A DNA stretch of 64,000 nucleotides from Gracilimonas sp040904925 (lineage in GTDB: Bacteria; Bacteroidota; Rhodothermia; Balneolales; Balneolaceae). The stretch is taken from positions 341,500-405,499 of the forward strand of contig JBBDSP010000006.1 in assembly GCA_040904925.1 (NCBI GenBank), written 5' to 3'. This document shows, one piece after another, positions 9,384-16,729 of the stretch. The position numbers and the translations under genes were made by a program. Below the pieces are notes generated by a model. It was not told where the DNA came from and made no database searches. It worked only from the letters and a program-made list of their open reading frames with translations. Each line of letters starts with the position of its first letter. Positions within the stretch are counted from its first letter, which is position 1.

Positions 9384-9495
9384 CTTATCTTTCCCAGCAA
9401 TTTTATTTGCTGAGTGGGATTTGGCACCTGCCCCTTATTTCAGAAGTGGTTGCCAAGACGTCATAGGGCCCATCCCTCGGTCTTTCTTTATAAGC
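9384..9495 (-). promoter_or_regulatory. SAM-I (S-box) riboswitch aptamer
   Basis: Read on the reverse strand the segment has the S-box landmarks in order: CTTATAAAGA, GAGGGATGGGCCCTATGACG, then GGCAACC, AGGTGCCAAATCCCA, and the closing GAAAGATAAG. The outer helix P1 is GCTTAT (9495-9490) paired with ATAAGC near 9388-9383. It lies 52 bases upstream of the split methionine synthase genes, the expected target. SAM binding should turn the operon off. The 5' P1 strand (9495-9481) can alternatively pair with 9365-9351, giving a complete switch. Confidence 0.92.
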
Positions 9496-9547
9496 ATTCA
9501 ATAAATTCAAGATTAATATAATGCTCTTTGTAGCGCAGAGCAACATG

Positions 9548-9817
9548 TTATAATTGATTTATCAGCTTCTCGTAATCATCATGTACTCCGATCCAAAACC
9601 ATATTATTTCTTCATCTTCCATGACCCCAAGGGCACGGTAATTTATTGAAATGCGAACGGAATATACTTTGGGGTCGTCATTTATTTTCTTGAATCTTAG
9701 GCTGGGATGAAAGGGATCTTGCCTGAAATAATCATAGGCTTTCTGAGCTTTCTCTCTAATATTTTGGGGAAGATTCTCTTAACATTTCCAAAACCTCTCA
9801 GTTGTTCTGGAAATCAT
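9548..9817 (-). pseudogene. RelE/ParE-like toxin, broken by an in-frame stop
   Basis: Reading from ATG at 9817 gives a 89-residue protein resembling small RelE/ParE-superfamily toxins. The C-terminal two thirds reads KAYDYFRQDPFHPSLRFKKI, then VYSVRISINYRALGVM and IIWFWIGVHDDYEKLI, a recognisable toxin core. Codon 13 is TAA (9779-9781), immediately after MISRTTERFWKC, where a tyrosine codon (TAT) would be expected. No usable ATG follows before the middle of the fold. Unless the stop is a sequencing error or is suppressed, the toxin is inactive. It overlaps the antitoxin remnant by an ATGA junction, the normal arrangement of such modules. Confidence 0.75.
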
Positions 9818-10039
9818 AATTTATCTTGATCAAGTTTTCGGGTTTTCCCTGATTTGTATTCGCTTAAAGCTTCTTTCGCTAAATTAGTAAGAACTGAATC
9901 TGATTTTTTAAATAATTCAGACCATCTTTCTTCACTTTGAAGTTCTTCCAATACAAATACAGCGAAGGGTTCTTGTTCGTCCTTTGGTAAATCCTCCAGC
10001 CTGTTTACAACTTCTTTGATTTTATTATCTATGACACAT
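9814..10039 (-). pseudogene. Antitoxin partner, frameshifted at its start
   Basis: A frame from about 10035 to 9814 encodes IDNKIKEVVNRLEDLPKDEQ followed by a helix-rich acidic protein ending KSGKTRKLDQDKL, about 73 residues, the size and character of a type II antitoxin. It has no start codon in frame. The ATG at 10037-10039 is one base out of frame (ATG, T, GTC, ATA, GAT), so a single inserted base explains the loss. Its stop overlaps the toxin ATG. Both halves being damaged suggests a module in decay. Confidence 0.6.
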
Positions 10040-10162
10040 GATTTTGTTCATTTTTAAAATACTAAAATGGATGAATGGAAACGAATTTTTCAGGTTCAGT
10101 ATTGGCTTATGACATATAAAAGCGCAGGATCAAAATAAATAAAACCCACAAATAACATCTTA

Positions 10163-11824
10163 TCACAACTCCGTCCTAATCCCAAAATGCACTTTCCCGT
10201 TGGCAATACTTTCCTCCGGTGAAATGGCATAAGTAAATTTCAGCCTGCCGATTCTGGTTTGATAGCTAAGTCCAAATCCAGTTGAAATGAGATTATCGGT
10301 GACCTCAAAACTGCTAGCTGATTCTGTAATAAGTTTAGGCCGGTGATACCTTCCCCCGGCTCCAAACACGAACAGAAATGAGCTTCGGTCAACCAGGAAT
10401 CGGTATTCTACATCTCCCCAAAACATAGCCCCTGCCCTGAACTGATCTTCAGAATATCCGCGAAATGAATTAGCACCTCCAAAACGGATCAGATCATTGG
10501 CTGTTACTCTATTTGATTCCAATAGGAATCCATTCAATGAAGCTGCAAGTACACTTCGGTCAAATATTGGAATATACTGACTGGCGTTAAGCTCCAGCAG
10601 ATTTTGAGTAAATGCGGCCAAGGAATCCTCCTGGAGATTTTTATTTGCGATCCCAAGTATCAATTTTAGCGAGGTCCCTGAAGTAGGTACGTCATAATTA
10701 TCGAGATTTGAGAACTCAAACCCTAACCTTGTCGTTCTCTTTCTACCATCAGGTTCAGTCACTTGTGGCAGATCACTGCCCGAAGTTGTGCTTTGGAAGC
10801 CAATACCACCAATCACCTTAGCTCGAGTTCCTACCCGGTAATACCCATTTACATTAAAATCCCTGGCTTGGTAAGTGGTATCATTTTGATAGATCTCAAA
10901 TCCTGCAGAAATACCAATCGGGATATCCCCGATCCAATCTTGTGATACTTCAAGCATAAGCTCACTAGTTTCAGGCCTAAGCCTTTTGTACTGAAAGTTA
11001 ATTCCGTTACCCGGCACTACCACGCTCCAAAGGGAAAGCTCCACATCACCCACTATTTGTCCCCGACCGGTAGCATCCGGAACATAGCCCAGTAATCCAT
11101 CAAATACATTAAGTGAGCGTTCCTGAACCTCAAATAACACGACCGGTTTTCCTTCTCTTAAAACCAATTGCCCGTTCCCTAATTCCTGAAATAACGTGCT
11201 GGATATCAATCTCGAGCGCAAGAACTGCAAGTAGTTTGGGGTGATCAATTGTCCGGATCGAAACCCGGAGATCTTTCGTAAATATTCCTGAGAAGTAGAT
11301 TGAGCCCCTGGAAAATATATATCAGTCGCCTCTGCTTTAATTCCTTTTTCTATGGTCAGATCTACTGATACGGAACAGTTCTCACTGTCAATTATAAATT
11401 CTGCAATATCTGCTTTGGCGAACGGAAAACCCTGTTGTTCTAACTCAAATAGTTTTTCCTGTATGATGGTCTTTAGAAACTGCTCAGTATAACTTTCTTG
11501 CAATTTTTCACTTGTCAATGAATCGGGATGCTCTTTAAAACGAATATTTAAACCCTTTAGATCAAAGAGACATCCTTTATTGACAGTAGCTGTCTTTTCA
11601 CTCAGAGAGTCTAAACGGGCATTCAAATATCCTTCTGCAAAAAAACATTCAAGCAATAGTGTTCTGGCGGAATCAGGGTGAGAGCTTAGCTTATCACGAA
11701 GATCATTTGGTATTTCGACACCACCCCCATCTTCAATTACCCTGAATTCTTCCCGCTCTTCCTGAGCCTGAACAAGAAGCGGAGATAGCAGCAGTAAAAA
11801 GAAGATCAATAGTCTGTGGGACAT
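10163..11824 (-). CDS. Outer-membrane BamA/TamA (D15)-superfamily protein
   Basis: Predicted outer-membrane beta-barrel of about 553 residues. A signal peptide is visible (MSHRLLIFFLLLLSPLLVQA). Residues about 60-250 look like POTRA-type repeats, and the C-terminal half is a D15-type barrel ending in the outer-membrane pattern (VHFGIRTEL). The conserved (V/F)RGY lid motif is visible in GGANSFRGYSEDQF. It is smaller than BamA, so a TamA-like or patatin-less surface antigen role is likelier; the substrate is unknown. An in-frame TTG at 11833 would add three residues; I prefer the ATG at 11824. It follows speE by 18 bases on the same strand. Confidence 0.78.
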   Translation of the reverse strand: MSHRLLIFFLLLLSPLLVQAQEEREEFRVIEDGGGVEIPNDLRDKLSSHPDSARTLLLECFFAEGYLNARLDSLSEKTATVNKGCLFDLKGLNIRFKEHPDSLTSEKLQESYTEQFLKTIIQEKLFELEQQGFPFAKADIAEFIIDSENCSVSVDLTIEKGIKAEATDIYFPGAQSTSQEYLRKISGFRSGQLITPNYLQFLRSRLISSTLFQELGNGQLVLREGKPVVLFEVQERSLNVFDGLLGYVPDATGRGQIVGDVELSLWSVVVPGNGINFQYKRLRPETSELMLEVSQDWIGDIPIGISAGFEIYQNDTTYQARDFNVNGYYRVGTRAKVIGGIGFQSTTSGSDLPQVTEPDGRKRTTRLGFEFSNLDNYDVPTSGTSLKLILGIANKNLQEDSLAAFTQNLLELNASQYIPIFDRSVLAASLNGFLLESNRVTANDLIRFGGANSFRGYSEDQFRAGAMFWGDVEYRFLVDRSSFLFVFGAGGRYHRPKLITESASSFEVTDNLISTGFGLSYQTRIGRLKFTYAISPEESIANGKVHFGIRTEL

Positions 11825-11842
11825 ATTCGCCAAACGATAGGT

Positions 11843-12694
11843 TTAGCGAATAATTTCGGCTACAAAATTGGGTAAAGCAAATGAGCCTTGGTGAACTGAT
11901 CTGTTGTAGTATTTCAGTGTATCTCCAAAGTCAACCAATCCCTTATCTACCCTCTTCAGCACTTCTTCAGACTGAACCTTAATTCCTTTTGACGCATAGG
12001 CAAACGACCACATTCCTGCAGGATATAAAGGTATGAAGCCCAGATACATATCTGATTCAACAAAAACTTCATTTAAAGCATCAAATACCTTTTTGATACT
12101 CTTATGATATTCCGGTACCCAGGGGGATTCAGTTTGTGCCGAAAACACGCCGTCTTCCTTAAGTGCATCAAAACAAAACCCGAAAAAATCTTTTTCAAAC
12201 AATCCTTCTGCAGGACCTACCGGATCTGAACCGTCCACAATTACGACATCATATTCTTCCTTGGAAGCCTTCACAAAGGCAATACCATCTTCATATAAAA
12301 CTTTCAGCCGTTCATCATGCCATGCCCCTACTCCCGGAAAAAACTCTTTAGAGGCGCGGACTACCGCTTCATCAATTTCCACCATATCTACATGTTCAAC
12401 AGATGGGTGTTTCAGTACTTCTCTTGCCGTACCGCCGTCTCCCCCTCCAATGATCAGCACATTCTCCGGATTTGGATGGGCAAACATCACCGGGTGAGCA
12501 ACCATCTCATGATAAACGAATTCGTCCTTTTCAGATAACATGACCATCCCATCAATGGTCATTAAATTTCCCCAGGTATCGGTTTCATACACTTCTATCA
12601 ATTGAAAGTCGGTCTTTTCGGAAAGCAGAAGCTTTTTCAGTCCTATAGTCAGACCGGTATTCTCGTTATAAAACTCGTTGAATTGAATGGGCAT
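11843..12694 (-). CDS. speE: Spermidine synthase (polyamine aminopropyltransferase)
   Basis: Transfers an aminopropyl group from decarboxylated SAM to putrescine. 283 residues, normal length. Signatures are the LMTIDGMVMLSEKDEFVYHE strand region, the nucleotide-binding VLIIGGGDGGTAREVLKH loop, VEIDEAVVRASKEFFPG, and the catalytic-region DVVIVDGSDPVGPAEGLFEK. It lies downstream of speD on the same strand (78-base gap), which supplies the decarboxylated SAM, and opposite the speA-speB genes that make putrescine. Confidence 0.95.
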   Translation of the reverse strand: MPIQFNEFYNENTGLTIGLKKLLLSEKTDFQLIEVYETDTWGNLMTIDGMVMLSEKDEFVYHEMVAHPVMFAHPNPENVLIIGGGDGGTAREVLKHPSVEHVDMVEIDEAVVRASKEFFPGVGAWHDERLKVLYEDGIAFVKASKEEYDVVIVDGSDPVGPAEGLFEKDFFGFCFDALKEDGVFSAQTESPWVPEYHKSIKKVFDALNEVFVESDMYLGFIPLYPAGMWSFAYASKGIKVQSEEVLKRVDKGLVDFGDTLKYYNRSVHQGSFALPNFVAEIIR

Positions 12695-12772
12695 GATTCG
12701 TTAATCGTTTTTCGTATTTTCGTTAACCGTTACTCACTAACGAATAACGATGAACTAATTTCTGTACGTCAG

Positions 12773-13180
12773 TCAATAATCCTTTTCGGCTTCAGCAGAT
12801 GGTTTAAAAAGCAGTTTCTCGCCTTTGGCTACTTTGAATAAGCCTCGCTTCATTTCCATACTGCTTACATTTTGTGAACTGAAAGCATCCTTGAGGAATT
12901 CCTGAATAGTCCATGGATCGATGGTATCACCACAGGTAAAGATATCTACAGCAGCATAGTTGTACTCCGGCCAGGTATGTATGGCAACGTGAGATTCAGC
13001 GATCACTACAACACCACTTACCCCATATGGACTGAACTTGTGGAAATTGTGAGAGATTATGGTAGCATTGGCAGCTTTAGTGCCGGCTATCATGGAGGAT
13101 TCGATGTACTCTACATCGTTAATTTTTGCGGATTCGCAATCATAAAATTCTACTAAAATTTGTCTGCCAAGTGCTTCCAA
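12773..13180 (-). CDS. speD: S-adenosylmethionine decarboxylase proenzyme
   Basis: Pyruvoyl-dependent enzyme making decarboxylated SAM. 135 residues, the short bacterial/archaeal class. Autocleavage site is visible: E62-S63-H64 within VVIAESHVAIHTWPEYNYAA, so Ser63 becomes the pyruvoyl group, and the catalytic cysteine is Cys83 in IFTCGD. His68 is in the expected place. It is the first gene of the leftward speD-speE pair and diverges from speA across a 295-base intergenic. Confidence 0.95.
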   Translation of the reverse strand: MEALGRQILVEFYDCESAKINDVEYIESSMIAGTKAANATIISHNFHKFSPYGVSGVVVIAESHVAIHTWPEYNYAAVDIFTCGDTIDPWTIQEFLKDAFSSQNVSSMEMKRGLFKVAKGEKLLFKPSAEAEKDY

Positions 13181-13252
13181 TATTCATAAAGGTCTTAAAG
13201 TTAAAAATACAGTGTCGAGGGCTTTTCTTTCTAAAATGAATATATATGTATG

Positions 13253-13271
13253 ATCAAAAGGCCTTTTTGAT
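13253..13271. promoter_or_regulatory. Palindrome between speD and speA
   Basis: ATCAAAA-GGCCT-TTTTGAT is a perfect 7-bp dyad in the otherwise featureless, AT-rich 295-base intergenic (13181-13475) that separates the two polyamine transcription units. It lies 73 bases upstream of speD and 205 upstream of speA. It could be an operator or part of the speD leader; nothing else in the gap suggests a gene. Confidence 0.3.
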
Positions 13272-13475
13272 ATTTCATTTTTCAGAACAAAAACAAAGAT
13301 ACATATTTTTTGCAGATAATTTAGTATTGCGCTATTAAAATATGCCTGCAATTAGCCTTTGGTGTAGCTTAATAAGGAATTCCTTCTTCACTAAGAATTA
13401 CAAAATTATAGCTAATTATCTTTTATATTTGTCCAATTATCCTTTCACATTAACTTCTGCCATTCACACTATTTA

Positions 13476-14882
13476 ATGAATAATACGTATTACGAACTTA
13501 TTGATCAGACCTATCATTTTCCCCAAAATGGTTTTGAATTGGTCGACGGCACCCTGAATTTCAATAATGTAGATCTGCACCGGCTTATTGAAAAATACGG
13601 GACCCCATTTAAGCTTTCCTACCTCCCTAAGATCAGAGAACAAATTCAAAAATCCCGTAAGCTTTTTGATAAAGCAATAACTAAAAATAACTATTCAGGA
13701 AAATACGAGTTTTGCTATTGTACCAAGTGTTGCCACTTCAATCATGTGGTAAGAACCGCTTTGAAAGAGAATGTATCTCTGGAAACCTCCTCTTCTTTTG
13801 ATATTGACCTGATCGAAAATTTACATAAAAAAGGAGTTTTTGATCACGATAAGGCTATTGTTCATAACGGATACAAAACGGACGATTACATCAAAAAAAT
13901 TGGCCGACTGATCAATAATGGCTTCAACAACTCTATTACTGTATTAGATAATGCCGGAGAACTTGACAAGCTAATGCAATTGGAAACCGATGAACCTATT
14001 AAAATAGGTTTACGAATATCTATTGAAGAAGATCCACAAGCCTCCTACTATACCTCCCGGCTGGGCATGAACAAACGCGAGATCCTGGATTTTGTGAAGG
14101 AACGAATTATTGGCAATGATAAGGTAGAGCTGGTTATGGTACACTTTTTTGTGGATTCCGGCTTGAGTGACAATATGTATTACTGGAATGAATTCAAGAA
14201 AGCACTCAGTCAATTTACCAAGATCAAGAAACTGGTACCTAGCGTTACAGGCTTAAATATAGGAGGCGGATTTCCTATTCAAAACAGCCTAAGCTTTGAT
14301 TTTGATTATGAATACATCACCGGTGAGATCATTCGAAACATTCAGGAAGCCTGTCAGGATGATGGCGTTGAAGAACCTGACATCTACACTGAATTCGGAA
14401 AATATACGGTTGGTGAAAGTGGAGCTGTTATCTTCCAGATCCTTGAGCAAAAACAACAAAACGATGCAGAGCTTTGGTACCTGATCGATAACAGCCTGAT
14501 GAATACCATTCCCGATGCATGGTCCATTAATGAGAAGTTCATTTTACTTCCGCTCAATAAATGGCAAAACCAGTATAAGCGTGTAAATATTGGAGGCATA
14601 AGCTGCGACCACTCAGACTATTACAACTCCGAAGAACTGAATCAGCAAGTCCTTCTTCCGACTTACGACAAAAGCGATTCGGAACCACTTTACATCGGTT
14701 TCTTCCACACCGGAGCTTACCAGGATTCCATTAGTGGATACGGCGGGATCAAGCATTGCCTGATTCCTTCTCCAAAACATATTGTAGTTGACAAAGATGA
14801 AAACGGAGATCTTTTCGACTACGTTTACCGTGAAGAACAGACCGTGGATAACATGCTTAACATATTAGGATACAATGACTAA
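13476..14882 (+). CDS. speA: Biosynthetic arginine decarboxylase, Bacteroidetes type
   Basis: PLP-dependent alanine-racemase-fold decarboxylase of 468 residues, converting arginine to agmatine. The PLP lysine is in EFCYCTKCCHFNHVV near residue 85, in the position of the usual YAVKAN motif; the barrel continues with GLNIGGGFPI and an acidic IYTEFGKYTVGES. It is shorter than the E. coli SpeA (about 660 residues). The identification rests on the family look and on the next gene, agmatinase, whose start overlaps its last eight bases. Diaminopimelate- or ornithine-type specificity cannot be excluded from sequence alone. Confidence 0.85.
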   Translation: MNNTYYELIDQTYHFPQNGFELVDGTLNFNNVDLHRLIEKYGTPFKLSYLPKIREQIQKSRKLFDKAITKNNYSGKYEFCYCTKCCHFNHVVRTALKENVSLETSSSFDIDLIENLHKKGVFDHDKAIVHNGYKTDDYIKKIGRLINNGFNNSITVLDNAGELDKLMQLETDEPIKIGLRISIEEDPQASYYTSRLGMNKREILDFVKERIIGNDKVELVMVHFFVDSGLSDNMYYWNEFKKALSQFTKIKKLVPSVTGLNIGGGFPIQNSLSFDFDYEYITGEIIRNIQEACQDDGVEEPDIYTEFGKYTVGESGAVIFQILEQKQQNDAELWYLIDNSLMNTIPDAWSINEKFILLPLNKWQNQYKRVNIGGISCDHSDYYNSEELNQQVLLPTYDKSDSEPLYIGFFHTGAYQDSISGYGGIKHCLIPSPKHIVVDKDENGDLFDYVYREEQTVDNMLNILGYND

Positions 14883-15735
14883 AGAGAATCAACTATTTGC
14901 AGGTATTGAAGGCAAACACAACGAATTTGATCAGGCCAAGATCTTGTTGCAGTCCATCCCCTACGACGGGACAAGCACTTGGGGAAAAGGAGCCGATCAG
15001 GGATTTGAAGCTTTCCTTGAAGCTGCTGAGAATATGGAAACCTATGACATCGAAACGGGCAGTGAGGTCTATAAACAAGGAGTTCATATTATCGATCCGA
15101 TCCTGGAAGACTCTTCTCCCGAAGCCGTTTTTGAATCTGTTTATACGAACACACAGGAACTACTTAAAACCAATAAATTTCTCACCTTTTTTGGAGGAGA
15201 ACACTCTATCAGCATTGGGGTGATAAAAGCCTTTTATGAAGCTCATCCGGATATTACCATTCTTCAAATTGATGCTCATGCCGATCTGCGGCCCGAATAC
15301 CACGGTTCACCTTACAATCACGCCTGCGCCGTTGCCGATGCTTCCAGAAATGCCAACCTGATACAAGTTGGTATCCGAAGTATGGATATCAGTGAAGTTC
15401 AGTATATGGACAAGGATAAATGCTACTTTGCTGAAGACATGTTTGGTCACACCGACTGGATGGAGGATTCACTCAGCAAAATGACTGATAAGGTTTATAT
15501 CACGCTTGATCTGGATGTTTTTGACCCATCCATTATGCCCGCCACGGGAACCCCTGAACCTGGCGGAATGCTATGGAATCCCATGATACAGTACCTCAAA
15601 AAAGTATTTCAACAAAAAAATGTCTTGGGATTTGATATTGTTGAGCTCGCTCCCATAGAAGGACTTTCCGCCCCAGAATTTATGACCGCCAAACTTTACT
15701 ATAAAATGCTAAGCTATAAATTTGCCAATTCATGA
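14875..15735 (+). CDS. speB: Agmatinase
   Basis: Dinuclear-manganese ureohydrolase splitting agmatine into putrescine and urea. 286 residues. The three metal motifs are visible: FFGGEHSISIG, QIDAHADLRPEYHG and YITLDLDVFDPSIMPATGTP. Its start overlaps speA by eight bases and its stop overlaps the next gene by four (ATGA), so the three are one operon supplying putrescine for speE. No urease genes are in the window. Confidence 0.95.
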   Translation: MTKENQLFAGIEGKHNEFDQAKILLQSIPYDGTSTWGKGADQGFEAFLEAAENMETYDIETGSEVYKQGVHIIDPILEDSSPEAVFESVYTNTQELLKTNKFLTFFGGEHSISIGVIKAFYEAHPDITILQIDAHADLRPEYHGSPYNHACAVADASRNANLIQVGIRSMDISEVQYMDKDKCYFAEDMFGHTDWMEDSLSKMTDKVYITLDLDVFDPSIMPATGTPEPGGMLWNPMIQYLKKVFQQKNVLGFDIVELAPIEGLSAPEFMTAKLYYKMLSYKFANS

Positions 15736-16706
15736 GTAACAAAGGACCTGTTTCCGATTTTTTAATCCACCATTTCCGACATTTTAACGCTGCCTCTGTC
15801 GTTGATGCTGCAAAAGCCTATGAAGAACAGCTTAATTCCGGAGCCAAAATGATGATCACTCTCGCAGGTGCCATGAGCTCCGGGGAACTGGGATTGTCGC
15901 TGGCAGAGATGATCCGACAGGATAAAGTGCATATCATCACCTGCACGGGGGCAAATCTTGAAGAAGATGTATTTAACCTTGTTGCTCACAATTATTACAA
16001 ACGCATTCCAAACTATCGTGACTTGAGTCCTCAGGACGAACAAGATCTCCTTGACCAGCATTATAACCGCGTGACTGATACCTGTATCCCTGAAGAAGAA
16101 GCCATGCGTCGTATAGAAAAGCATTTAGTGAAACGCTGGGAGAAGGCAACGAAAGAGAATAAGCGATATCTCCCCCATGAGTATTTTTACGATATTCTGC
16201 TAAGCGGTGATCTGGAAGATGATTACCAAATCGACCCAAAAGATTCCTGGCTTCTGGCTGCAGCTCAGAAAGGCATTCCAATTATTGTACCTGGTTGGGA
16301 AGATTCGACTTGCGGAAACTTCTTTGCTTCTCATTGTATTGAAGGCCGTACAAAACCTTCAGCTGTTAAATCAGGGATCGAATATATGATGTTCCTTTCC
16401 GACTGGTACTTAAAGAATTCAGAAAACGGTATTGGCTTTTTCCAGATCGGTGGCGGTATTGCCGGTGATTTCCCTATCTGTGTGGTCCCAATGATAGAGC
16501 AGGATCTGGGCAAAAAAGATGTGCCGCTCTGGTCCTACTTTTGCCAGATAAGTGATTCAACCACCAGTTACGGTTCATACTCAGGAGCTGTTCCCAATGA
16601 AAAAATAACCTGGGGTAAACTCGGTATTGACACGCCAAAATTTGTCATCGAATCGGATGCAACTATTGTAGCTCCGCTTATTTTTGCGTATCTGTTGGGC
16701 TGGTAA
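15732..16706 (+). CDS. Deoxyhypusine synthase-family protein (probable polyamine enzyme)
   Basis: Homologue of deoxyhypusine synthase, 324 residues. The NAD-binding region shows MMITLAGAMSSGELGLSLAE and the HIITCTGANLEEDVFNLVAH motif, and the active-site lysine is present as Lys296 in NEKITWGKLGID. Bacteria lack eIF5A, the normal substrate, so the activity is likely an aminobutyl transfer to a small amine, for example homospermidine formation; that is inference. Placement last in the speA-speB operon, with an ATGA overlap, supports a polyamine role. Confidence 0.85.
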   Translation: MSNKGPVSDFLIHHFRHFNAASVVDAAKAYEEQLNSGAKMMITLAGAMSSGELGLSLAEMIRQDKVHIITCTGANLEEDVFNLVAHNYYKRIPNYRDLSPQDEQDLLDQHYNRVTDTCIPEEEAMRRIEKHLVKRWEKATKENKRYLPHEYFYDILLSGDLEDDYQIDPKDSWLLAAAQKGIPIIVPGWEDSTCGNFFASHCIEGRTKPSAVKSGIEYMMFLSDWYLKNSENGIGFFQIGGGIAGDFPICVVPMIEQDLGKKDVPLWSYFCQISDSTTSYGSYSGAVPNEKITWGKLGIDTPKFVIESDATIVAPLIFAYLLGW

Positions 16707-16729
16707 CCAATAACAAACCAGCTTTTAGC

